Part shown: piece by piece, positions 40,520-48,721 of the stretch
How the letters are laid out: every line of letters starts with the position of its first letter
How positions within the stretch are numbered: the first letter of the stretch is position 1
DNA from: Polyangiaceae bacterium
Lineage (GTDB): Bacteria; Myxococcota_A; Polyangia; Polyangiales; Polyangiaceae
Direction of reading: 5' to 3'
DNA length: 64,000 nucleotides
NCBI GenBank assembly: GCA_020633235.1
Contig: JACKEA010000001.1
Location: forward strand, 1,178,001 to 1,242,000
The notes under the pieces: model-generated
What the model was told of the DNA's origin: nothing
Seen by the model: only the letters and a program-made list of their open reading frames with translations
The model's database searches: none
Made by a program: the position numbers and the translations under genes

Positions 40520-41434
40520 TCACTCGCGACGCCGGGGCAGGCCGGCCTGGTGCACCTTCCCAGGTAGCCGGCGTCCGAGCACGTTCTCGGCGACACGGCC
40601 GGCCTCGATGAGCTTCGCGAGATCGATGCCCGTCTCGATGCCCATGCCGTGAAGCATGTAGACGAGATCCTCCGTAGCCAGGTTGCCGGCGGCCCCCGGT
40701 GCATAGGGGCAGCCGCCCAGCCCGGCCACGGACGCATCGAAGTCGCGAATGCCGGCATCCACGCCCATGAGCGCGTTAGCCAGGGCAGTGCCCCGGGTGT
40801 CGTGGAAATGCAGAGCCAGCTTCTCCCGCGACACGTGATCGAGGAACAGCTTCAAGATGTTGCGGGTCTGAACCGGCGTGCCGACGCCAATCGTGTCGCC
40901 CAGAGAGACCTGATAGCAACCCAGAGCGAGCAGCTTCTCGGTGATCTCCAGCGCCTTCTTGGGGTCCACTTCGCCTTCGTAGGGGCAACCCCAGACGGTG
41001 GACACGTAGGCCCGCACGCGCATGCCGGCTTCCAGCGCCGGTGGGACGACCTCCGAAAAGGTGTCGAGAGACTGCTCCACGGACTTGTTGGTGTTCTTCT
41101 TGTTGTGCGTCTCGCTCGCGCTCATGAACACCGCGATCTCGCGGAGCCCGGCGGCCTTCGCTCGCTCGAAGCCCTTGGCGTTGGGGCACAAGGCGCTGAG
41201 GGTGACGCCCGCCGGCGCGGTCACCTCGGTGCACAGCTCGTCCGCGTCCGCCAGCTGCGGAACCCAACGCGGAGACACGAAGCTGGTCAGCTCGATGCGC
41301 CGGAGCCCCGAGGCGAACAGCGCTTCGAGCAGGTGCTTCTTGGCCTCGAGGGGGATCGGGGCCGGCTCGTTCTGCAGGCCGTCGCGAGGCGATACCTCGT
41401 AGACGGAGACGCGATCGGGGACCTGGGACAGCAT
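40520..41434 (-). CDS. hydroxymethylglutaryl-CoA lyase family enzyme
   Basis: 304 aa TIM-barrel of the HMGL-like family. Motifs: VSPRDGLQNE (metal and substrate Arg-Asp), LHFHDTRG metal-ligand His pair, and the catalytic-loop signature GLGGCPYAPGAAGNL containing the conserved Cys. These are diagnostic of HMG-CoA lyase (mvaB; leucine degradation) rather than isopropylmalate or citramalate synthase. Length is usual. It lies 50 bp downstream of purF on the same strand; no other leucine-degradation gene is adjacent, though an acyl-CoA dehydrogenase gene is 20 kb away. Confidence 0.92.
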   Translation of the reverse strand: MLSQVPDRVSVYEVSPRDGLQNEPAPIPLEAKKHLLEALFASGLRRIELTSFVSPRWVPQLADADELCTEVTAPAGVTLSALCPNAKGFERAKAAGLREIAVFMSASETHNKKNTNKSVEQSLDTFSEVVPPALEAGMRVRAYVSTVWGCPYEGEVDPKKALEITEKLLALGCYQVSLGDTIGVGTPVQTRNILKLFLDHVSREKLALHFHDTRGTALANALMGVDAGIRDFDASVAGLGGCPYAPGAAGNLATEDLVYMLHGMGIETGIDLAKLIEAGRVAENVLGRRLPGKVHQAGLPRRRE

Positions 41435-41484
41435 CGAAAACCTACCGCAGGTTTACCGCATTTTGGCGGCGGGTGGGCTGCTCG

Positions 41485-42918
41485 TCAGCTCTCGAGCAGC
41501 CGCATTTGGCGTTGGCGGGGGTGGCGAGAAAACTCGATGGGGTATTCGCCGCTCCAGCAGGCATGACAAAAGGAATCTTCGTTCAGCACCGGGAGTGACC
41601 GGGCGCTGCCATTTTGGGCCGGCCGTGCCGCTCGGACTGCGTCCACCATGGCGTCCAAGGACAGGTAGGCGAGCGAATCACTGGTGATGTACTGGTTGAT
41701 TTCGTCGATGCCGTGGCTGGACGCGATCAGCTCTCCCCGGGTGGGGGTATCGATGCCGTAGAAGCACGGCCAACGCGTGGGTGGGCTGGAGATGCGCATG
41801 TGCACCTCTCGGGCGCCGGCGTCGCGCAGCATCTTGACGATCTTTCGGCTGGTGGTCCCGCGTACGATGCTGTCGTCCACCACCACCACCCGCTTGCCGC
41901 GCAAGGTCTCGCTGATGGGGTTGAGCTTCAGACGGACGCCGAAGTGGCGAATGCTCTGCTGCGGCTCGATGAACGTCCGTCCGACGTAGTGGCTCCGCAC
42001 CAGACCCATCTCGAAGGGCAGCCCGGAAGCCTCGGAGTAACCGATGGTCGCCGGGACTCCGGAGTCGGGAACCGGGATCACCACGTCGGCCTCGACCCCG
42101 TGCTCCTTGGACAGCGCCCGGCCCAGGTTCTTGCGGGCTTCGTAGACGTTGATGCCGTCCACGGTGGAGTCTGGGCGAGCGAAGTACACGTACTCGAAAA
42201 TGCAGCCCTTGCGAGGAGCGGGCGCGAAGGGGCGCATGCTGCGCATGCCCCGGCGATCGAACACGACCATCTCGCCCGGCTCCACGTCCCGCACGAATTC
42301 GGCGTCGATGAGATCGAAGCTGGTGCGCTCGCTGGCCACGACGTGGGTGTTCTGCTTGCCCGGCATGATGCCGATGCAGAGTGGGCGAATGCCCATCGGA
42401 TCTCGCGCCGCCACCAACGACCGATCCGTCAGGCACAGGAGTGAGTACGCGCCCTGCACCTGGGTCAGGGCGTCCGCGATGCGATCTTCCACCGCGCGCT
42501 GAGTGCTCATCGCCGTGAGGTGGACGATGACTTCCGTGTCGCTGCCGCTCTGGAAGATGGAACCGCGTTCTTCGAGCTTCTCGCGCAGGGCTTCGGCGTT
42601 GGTCAGATTGCCGTTGTGCCCCAGGGCCAGGGAGCCGCGGGCGTAGTCCACCGCGATGGGCTGGGCGTTCTTGAGCAGGCTCGCCCCGGCCGTCGAGTAA
42701 CGCACGTGGCCGATGGCGTTGCTTCCCTTGAGGCGCTCGAGTTGATCGGGTGGAAACACGTCGATGACGTGCCCCATGCCTCGATGCAAGAACAGCTGCT
42801 CACCATCGCTGGTGGCGATGCCGGCGCTCTCTTGTCCTCGATGTTGGAGCGCGTGAAGCCCGAGGTAGGCCAGATTTGCCGCCTCGGGATGGCCGTAGAT
42901 ACCGAACACTCCGCACAT
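41485..42918 (-). CDS. purF: amidophosphoribosyltransferase
   Basis: 477 aa. Starts MCGVFGIYG: Cys2 becomes the N-terminal nucleophile of the glutaminase domain, directly after Met removal, so no propeptide seems present. The PRTase half contains the PRPP loop VVVVDDSIVRGTTS. C-terminal cysteines (SFCHACWSGEYP) match the Fe-S type PurF of B. subtilis. First committed step of purine synthesis. Diverges from the TPR gene at 43092. Confidence 0.97.
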   Translation of the reverse strand: MCGVFGIYGHPEAANLAYLGLHALQHRGQESAGIATSDGEQLFLHRGMGHVIDVFPPDQLERLKGSNAIGHVRYSTAGASLLKNAQPIAVDYARGSLALGHNGNLTNAEALREKLEERGSIFQSGSDTEVIVHLTAMSTQRAVEDRIADALTQVQGAYSLLCLTDRSLVAARDPMGIRPLCIGIMPGKQNTHVVASERTSFDLIDAEFVRDVEPGEMVVFDRRGMRSMRPFAPAPRKGCIFEYVYFARPDSTVDGINVYEARKNLGRALSKEHGVEADVVIPVPDSGVPATIGYSEASGLPFEMGLVRSHYVGRTFIEPQQSIRHFGVRLKLNPISETLRGKRVVVVDDSIVRGTTSRKIVKMLRDAGAREVHMRISSPPTRWPCFYGIDTPTRGELIASSHGIDEINQYITSDSLAYLSLDAMVDAVRAARPAQNGSARSLPVLNEDSFCHACWSGEYPIEFSRHPRQRQMRLLES

Positions 42919-43053
42919 GGGTTCTTCGCCCCCAGCCGAGGTGGGTGGCCGGGCGCCGCGAACTTTGCCTGCTCGGCGGCCCGAGTGCCAGCCCGACCCA
43001 CCGGGCGAAGCTCCCGAGCTTTTGTGAATTCCGGCCAGCGGCGCAGGGAATCG

Positions 43054-43082
43054 TTCAGCTTTTCCGCGTTAGTAGCTATCCT
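43054..43082 (+). promoter_or_regulatory. candidate sigma-70-type promoter for the TPR gene
   Basis: TTCAGC (43054) and TATCCT (43077) with a 17-bp spacer, only 9 bp before ATG 43092, which would give an almost leaderless mRNA. Confidence 0.35.
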
Positions 43083-43091
43083 GTCGCCCCA

Positions 43092-46000
43092 ATGGGTGCC
43101 TTTGAACAGCTGCTCGAGACGTGGCGGTCGAATCCAGCCGCGGACTCCACGCTCGCGCTCTGCTCGTATTTGAGCCAGTACCCCCGAGAAGATCTGGTCC
43201 GTGAGGTCGGAGCTCGTGCCGAGCAGTGGCATTCCTCCGACGCCAGCGTGATGCTCGCCGTGGGTCGGATGTACCTGGACGCCACTCTGCACGCGGAAGC
43301 GCAGGCGGCACTGGTGCTCGCGGGTAAAGCAAACCCTCGCGATCCTCAGCCTTTTCGCTACCTGGGGGAGGTGCTGCTGCGGCGTGGCGATGCCATCCGG
43401 GGCGAGAAGGTGTTGGCGCGAGCGATCGAGCTCGGTTCCGCCGACCAGGAGACGCGCCTGTGGCACGATCGGGCGCTGGTCTATGTCGCGCTGCAGAAGA
43501 GGGTAGGCGCCCCTGCCGTCGCCGCCGAGGTTGCCCGTACGCTGCCACAAAAGACCAGCATTCCGGCGCCGGCCATGGCCGAGCCCAAGCCCGAGCAGCC
43601 CAAGTGGACCGGTGAGGAACCCCCGACCCTGCCCAAGGCGACGCCTCCGAACCGTGTGCCCACCGGTGCTCGACCACCGGCGGGAGGCGCTCCGGGGGTT
43701 CGGCCGCGCTCGGTTCCACCCCCGCTGCCGCCCACGGCGCCGGGTCCGCGACAACCTCCGCCCCGCTCGGCGCCGCCCCCGCCGCGCCTCCCCAACGTGG
43801 GTGCCTCGCCGTACACCGGCGGAGCCGCCGCGCCGGCGATGGCCCCCATAGCCCCCGCTCCAGTGCGACCGCCCCCGCCCGTCGCCGTCGCGTCCCCCGC
43901 GACCTTCGAGGAAGACAGCGCACAGACCACGGTACAGAACAAGCCGCCGGAGCCGCCGCTCCCCTCCTTCGAGGCGCCCATGAGCTCGCCGGCGATGCCC
44001 CTCGTCGGCTCCACCGACGTCGCGCCCGCTCTCCCGTCTCCGCCCCTGCCCGCCTTCGGCTCCGCCGACGCTGCGCCCGCCCCTCCGCCCCCGCCGGCCT
44101 TCGGCTCCACGGAGGGTTCGCCCGCCGCGTCCTCGTCGACCGCGCTGCCGGCGTTCGGAACGGGCGCTGCGTCGTCCGTTTCCACGCCGGGTTACCGCCC
44201 GCCGGTAGTGAGCACCGCGGACGAGTTCGTCGACATCGCCAACCCCTCGGCAGAGATCGTCCTCGAGCACCTGGCCCGCGTCGGCGTGTACGAGCCCGGC
44301 GGTGGTGCGCCGCCGGCTTGGGAGAAAGCGACGCCGGTCAAGACCCGTGGCAGCTGGGTGCTGATCCTGGCCACGGTGTTGTTCCTCGGCGCGGGGGGCG
44401 GCGCCTACGCTTACGCCCGCCACGTGACGCAGCAGCGCATGGCGCAGGCGCAGCGCATGAACGACGAGGTGGCGACGCTGCTCCACAGCGGCAGCGTGGA
44501 CGACCTGCGATCCACGGACGACAAGCTCGCCAAGATCTTCGACCTCGATTCCCGCAACAAGCGCGCGGCGCGACTGTGGCTGGAAAACCGGGTGCTCGGC
44601 GCGCTGATGCTGCCGGACGAGCCTCGCGGCATCGACGCCGCCGTGCACCGGGCCAGCGTCGCAGAGGTTCCCGAGGTCGAGACGGCCTTCGGTCGCATCG
44701 CGTCGTTCTTGGTCGAGGGAGATCTCGCGGGTGCCGCTGCGCTCTTGCCCAAGTGGGACAAGACCGCGGGCAACGACGCCTACTACCAGCTGACGGCGGC
44801 CGCTGCTCTCGAGCGTGCCGGCGACATCCGCGCGGTGGAGCGCTATCAGGCGGCGCGGGAGCGGGACGACAAGCTCGTGCTCGCCGACATCCTTCTCGCG
44901 CGACTGGTGCTCTTGGAAGTGGGCGTGGACAAGGGCAAGCCCCTGGTGGAGGCCGCGCGCAAGAAGGCCGGTGACACGCCCAACACCAAGGCCCTCTCGG
45001 CGCTCGAGTGGGCGGTGGATCCGGCGCGCAGCAAGGAGCCGCCGAAAGAGGCGCAAATCTCCGCGGACGACGAGAAGCACCTGATACTGCCGCTTCGTCC
45101 GGTGCCCTACGTGGTGGAAGCGCTCACTGCCATCAACGCCGGGCAGACGGACAAGGCCAAGAAGGCGATCGACGGCGCCATCGCGCTCACCGTGAGCCCC
45201 GCCATGGCCACGCGCCTCGGCTTCCTCGCGATCCAAGCCGGCGACGAAAAGCTCGCGCGCAAGGCCGCCCTTCGCGCGCTGCAGTTCTCCGCCTTGTATC
45301 CGCAGGCGCGCGTGCTCGCTTCCCGCGTCGCGCTGCTCGGTGGGCGTCTGGACGAAGCCAAGAAGGCCATCGAGGAGCTCGACCCGCGTTCTCCCGACGT
45401 GGCCGTGGTGCGAGCGGCGCTCGCCTACGAGACCCTCGACGCCGGCGAGATGCAGTCCGCGGTCGAAGCCTTGGGGGACGCCAAGAAGCAGCCGGACTTG
45501 GCGGCTCTCGTGGCCGGCCCCGGAGTGTTGCTCGGCGCCCAGTACCCCGACGCCGAGGCGCTCGAGAAGATGGCTCGCCCGCAGGTCCCTTGGGGCGATC
45601 TGGTCGCGATGGACGCCGCGCTCGACACCGGCAACCTCGAGCTCGCGGAGAAGTTCGTGTCGGCCTGGGGCGGCGGCGCCTCCCGCCCGGTCTACGCCCT
45701 GCGCGTGGCACGCCTCCGGCGCTATCAGAACAAGCCGGAGGAAGCCGCCAAGGCCGGCAACGTCGCTTTCGAGAAGGGCACCGTCACCATCAGCGTCGTC
45801 ATCGAGCACATCTACGATCTGGTCAAGCAGGACGACTTCAAGTCCGCTCGCGACGTGATCGCCAAGTATCCCGCTCTCCTCGGGCCCCTCGGCAACTGGC
45901 TCCGGATGTTCGTCGATGGCTCGAGCGGCCACGCCGCCGAGGCGAAGGTCAAGGCGGGACAGATGGAGCTGCCGCCGGATCTCTCGCCGCTGGTGATTCG

Positions 46001-46124
46001 GGTGCTCGCGGGTCGCGGCCTGGCGGTGGCCAAGGACAAACGCGCCAAGGCCTACGTGCAAGCGCTGGCCAAACGCTACCCGAAGAACGGGGACGTGCTC
46101 GAGGCGCTCGAAGCCGTGAAGTGA
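43092..46124 (+). CDS. large TPR protein with Pro-rich linker and one transmembrane helix
   Basis: 1010 aa from ATG 43092. Three parts: TPR-like helices at 1-150 (AEAQAALVLAGKANPRDPQPFRYLG and next); a Pro/Ala-rich, probably disordered linker (about 155-410); one transmembrane helix at about 418-440 (SWVLILATVLFLGAGGGAYAY), then a long TPR-like C-terminal region (for example AKKAIDGAIALTVSPAMATRLG, ARKAALRALQFSALYPQARV, DEAKKAIEELDPRSPDVAVVRAAL). The C-terminal part is probably periplasmic and the N-terminal cytoplasmic, since there is no signal peptide. No catalytic motif. Diverges from purF. Confidence 0.85.
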   Translation: MGAFEQLLETWRSNPAADSTLALCSYLSQYPREDLVREVGARAEQWHSSDASVMLAVGRMYLDATLHAEAQAALVLAGKANPRDPQPFRYLGEVLLRRGDAIRGEKVLARAIELGSADQETRLWHDRALVYVALQKRVGAPAVAAEVARTLPQKTSIPAPAMAEPKPEQPKWTGEEPPTLPKATPPNRVPTGARPPAGGAPGVRPRSVPPPLPPTAPGPRQPPPRSAPPPPRLPNVGASPYTGGAAAPAMAPIAPAPVRPPPPVAVASPATFEEDSAQTTVQNKPPEPPLPSFEAPMSSPAMPLVGSTDVAPALPSPPLPAFGSADAAPAPPPPPAFGSTEGSPAASSSTALPAFGTGAASSVSTPGYRPPVVSTADEFVDIANPSAEIVLEHLARVGVYEPGGGAPPAWEKATPVKTRGSWVLILATVLFLGAGGGAYAYARHVTQQRMAQAQRMNDEVATLLHSGSVDDLRSTDDKLAKIFDLDSRNKRAARLWLENRVLGALMLPDEPRGIDAAVHRASVAEVPEVETAFGRIASFLVEGDLAGAAALLPKWDKTAGNDAYYQLTAAAALERAGDIRAVERYQAARERDDKLVLADILLARLVLLEVGVDKGKPLVEAARKKAGDTPNTKALSALEWAVDPARSKEPPKEAQISADDEKHLILPLRPVPYVVEALTAINAGQTDKAKKAIDGAIALTVSPAMATRLGFLAIQAGDEKLARKAALRALQFSALYPQARVLASRVALLGGRLDEAKKAIEELDPRSPDVAVVRAALAYETLDAGEMQSAVEALGDAKKQPDLAALVAGPGVLLGAQYPDAEALEKMARPQVPWGDLVAMDAALDTGNLELAEKFVSAWGGGASRPVYALRVARLRRYQNKPEEAAKAGNVAFEKGTVTISVVIEHIYDLVKQDDFKSARDVIAKYPALLGPLGNWLRMFVDGSSGHAAEAKVKAGQMELPPDLSPLVIRVLAGRGLAVAKDKRAKAYVQALAKRYPKNGDVLEALEAVK

Positions 46125-46144
46125 GCGCCGTGCCTGGGCGTTTC

Positions 46145-46163
46145 CCCGACTGAATTTGTCGGG
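46145..46163. terminator. small hairpin between convergent genes
   Basis: CCCGAC / GTCGGG stem with a 7-nt loop (TGAATTT) in the 84-bp gap between the convergent TPR and porin genes. Short and without a T-run. Confidence 0.35.
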
Positions 46164-46208
46164 CCGGCGCGAGCCCCGTCGTGGCCGCGGCGGCCCGACA
46201 TGATCTCG

Positions 46209-47501
46209 TCAGTTGGTAGTGACCACCACGCCCAACGTCGTGGTCAGGAGGTTCTTCGCGGAGTCGCGCTCGGCCTTCTGGAAGATTTCTTTGTTCGGCG
46301 ACGCATCCAGCACGAAGTCCCCGCGGTTCTCGAGCCGCAGGATCAGATTCTCCGTGGGCCGCGCTTCGAGCGTGAGCGTGGCGGTGGCCAGGGTGAGATC
46401 CGTGACCGGCTCCTCGTTCACGGTGAGGCTCGGCATGTAGCCGTCCGGTGCCTTGTAGTACTCGCCGCGGGCAGCGATGGCGTAGGTCTCGTCCAGCTGC
46501 AGGCGCGCGCCCAGCATGGCGCCGTACCACTTCTTGGTGGTGGTCGTCGTCTCGCCGTCCGCGCCCAGGGAGCGCACGCCCTCCACGCCGTAGTCCGCGT
46601 TCACCACCACGGACACGGTTTCCAGCGGATTGGCGCTGACCACCAGATCCACCAGGTGGCGCCAGGCCTCGAATTTGTTGGCGCCGCCGCGATCCACGAC
46701 CTCTTCCGAAGCGGGAGCTCCGGGGGCGGGGGCGCAGCCCTTGGCCGCGGGATCGTACTCGGTGCCGGCGGCGCAGTTGGTGGTGATGGAGTCGTCCTGC
46801 TCCGGCCCACCGAGCCACCCGAGGGAGGCGCTCAGCGCGTCACTCGGCTTCACGTTCGCCTGCAGGCCGAAGGTCTTGCCGGTGTTGTTGTCCTGGGAGT
46901 TGTTCCAACCGTTCACCGCCAGTGCGGTGAGGCTCATCTCCGGGATCAGCTGCGCTTCGGCGCGAAGGCCCGTGTGGAACACCGGCTGCGCGAACTGGTA
47001 CAACACGCCGCGCGTGTAGTTCATGTTCTTCTGACTCTCCGCGACCTCGGCACCATAGATGGTGTCGAACTTGCCGAAGTCGAGGCGCACCGGACCGTCC
47101 ACCCCGCCCGGACGCCAGGAGGCGAAGGCCTGCCCCACGTACTGCAAGTCGATGTTGGCGTCGCCGTGGGCGTGCTCCGTGGCCGTGGGCCCGAAGCGCA
47201 GGCTGAGCATCCCGCCCACCGGATCCGGCTCGTAGCTCGCATCGACGCCTACCCAAGCAAGGGCGAAGCCATCCTGGCGATCGAATGAGCGCGTCACACG
47301 CCGCTCGCCGCCGTGAGGCTTGGGGAAGTTCCAATCCACACTGGCGTAGGCGTCCGCGAAGGCCTCGAACTCGATGGCCTCGTACCAAGGCGCGACGGGT
47401 GGCGGCGGCTCCGGTGCCATCGGCTCTGCCTTGGCTGCGGTGGCTCCGAGCAGGGTGACCGCCATCGCCGTACCCGCGCCCCAGTTCCTCGAGAACGTCA
47501 T
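46209..47501 (-). CDS. outer-membrane beta-barrel porin-like protein
   Basis: 430 aa with a signal peptide ending at AAKA (MTFSRNWGAGTAMAVTLLGATAAKA). The remainder is barrel-like with repeated amphipathic strands (FALAWVGVDASYEPD, VRLDFGKFDTIYGAE, GLRAEAQLIPEMSLTALAVNGW, AIAARGEYYKAPDG, NLILRLENRGDFVLD). The pattern FGKF-YGAE plus NGWNN fits the OmpL-like/BBP2 porin group. It ends in Asn rather than Phe. Follows pilT by 85 bp on the same strand; a link to pili is not implied. Confidence 0.82.
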   Translation of the reverse strand: MTFSRNWGAGTAMAVTLLGATAAKAEPMAPEPPPPVAPWYEAIEFEAFADAYASVDWNFPKPHGGERRVTRSFDRQDGFALAWVGVDASYEPDPVGGMLSLRFGPTATEHAHGDANIDLQYVGQAFASWRPGGVDGPVRLDFGKFDTIYGAEVAESQKNMNYTRGVLYQFAQPVFHTGLRAEAQLIPEMSLTALAVNGWNNSQDNNTGKTFGLQANVKPSDALSASLGWLGGPEQDDSITTNCAAGTEYDPAAKGCAPAPGAPASEEVVDRGGANKFEAWRHLVDLVVSANPLETVSVVVNADYGVEGVRSLGADGETTTTTKKWYGAMLGARLQLDETYAIAARGEYYKAPDGYMPSLTVNEEPVTDLTLATATLTLEARPTENLILRLENRGDFVLDASPNKEIFQKAERDSAKNLLTTTLGVVVTTN

Positions 47502-47586
47502 CTTCTTCGCTCCTCGCTCGCGTGAGCCGCGAGCATCACTCTCGAGCGACGTTTCCTACCAGTTTTCGGAGCGTGGCACTACGGAA

Positions 47587-48717
47587 TCACGTGCGATAAG
47601 CGCCGCCCGCCTGGGCTACCTGGGGCACGCGGCCTTCGATCATGTTGCGGAGCTCGTCCGGATCGCTGGAGCGGCCCATGGCCTCTTCCAGGCCGATCAG
47701 ACGGCGTGACAAGAGACCGTAGAGCGATTGATTGAGCGTCTGCATGCCGTGCTTGAGCTGCCCGACCTGCATCTGCGAGTAGATTTGGTGAACCTTGTCC
47801 TCGCGGATGAGGTTTCGAATCGCGGCGTTGGGCACCATCACTTCCAAGGCCAGCACGCGCCCCGGCCCTCCGGCCCGCGGAATCAAGAGCTGGCTGACCA
47901 CGCCTTCGAGCACGAACGACAGCTGCGCGCGGACCTGCGACTGCTGATGGGGCGGAAACACGTCGATGATGCGGTTGATGCTCTGAATGGCGGAGTTGGT
48001 GTGCAGCGTGGCGAACACCAAGTGACCGGTCTCCGCGATGGTGAGGGCGGCTTCGATGGTCTCCAGATCACGCATCTCGCCTACCAGCACCACGTCCGGA
48101 TCCTGGCGCAGCACGTACTTCAGGGCGTCGCGGAAGCGCTGCGTATCCGTGCCCACCTCACGCTGGTTGATGATGGAGCGCTTGTGCGGGTGCAGGTACT
48201 CGATCGGATCTTCGATGGTGATGATGTGCTGTCGCGTCTCGCTGTTGATCTTGTCGATGATGGACGCGAGCGTGGTGCTCTTGCCGGAGCCCGTAGGGCC
48301 GGTCACCAAGATCAAGCCGCGGGGTTTGGCGGACAGCTCCTCCACCACCGGGGGCAGCCCCAGCTCGTCGAAGGACAGGATCTTGAAAGGAATGGAGCGG
48401 AAGGCGCCGCTCACCGCGCCGCGCTGCATGAAGATGTTGGCGCGGAAGCGGGACAGGTTCTTCACGCCGAAGGAGAGGTCGAGCTCCTTGTTCTTCTCGA
48501 AGGCGATCTTCTGGTCCTCCGTGAGCACGGAGTAGCAGAGCTGCTTGGTTTCCACCGGGGAGAGGGGGGGCAGCTTCAGCGGCACGATGGCGCCGTCGAT
48601 GCGCAAGAGCGGCGGAGAGCCGGTGGTCACGTGCATGTCGCTGGCGCCCTTTTCGATCATGGCGCGCAACAGTTGGTGGAGATTGATCTTGATGCCGTCT
48701 TCGCCGCCGTAGCTCAT
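47587..48717 (-). CDS. pilT: type IV pilus retraction ATPase PilT
   Basis: 376 aa. Hexameric ATPase that depolymerises pilins. Walker A VTGPTGSGKSTTLAS, Asp box EDPIEYLH, Walker B DPDVVLVGEMRD, His box GHLVFATLHTN, and the PilT-specific AIRNLIRED motif near the C-terminus, which distinguishes it from PilB/PilU. Start is 4 bp after the pilB stop, so the two motors are coupled. pilC, pilS and pilR, which often follow, are not here. Confidence 0.97.
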   Translation of the reverse strand: MSYGGEDGIKINLHQLLRAMIEKGASDMHVTTGSPPLLRIDGAIVPLKLPPLSPVETKQLCYSVLTEDQKIAFEKNKELDLSFGVKNLSRFRANIFMQRGAVSGAFRSIPFKILSFDELGLPPVVEELSAKPRGLILVTGPTGSGKSTTLASIIDKINSETRQHIITIEDPIEYLHPHKRSIINQREVGTDTQRFRDALKYVLRQDPDVVLVGEMRDLETIEAALTIAETGHLVFATLHTNSAIQSINRIIDVFPPHQQSQVRAQLSFVLEGVVSQLLIPRAGGPGRVLALEVMVPNAAIRNLIREDKVHQIYSQMQVGQLKHGMQTLNQSLYGLLSRRLIGLEEAMGRSSDPDELRNMIEGRVPQVAQAGGAYRT

Positions 48718-48721
48718 TGAA

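Noticed and set aside
42603..46061. 1152-codon minus-strand open frame across the TPR gene
   Set aside because: Antisense of a clearly coding plus-strand gene and of the purF start; low-complexity Arg/Gly/His composition, no motif.
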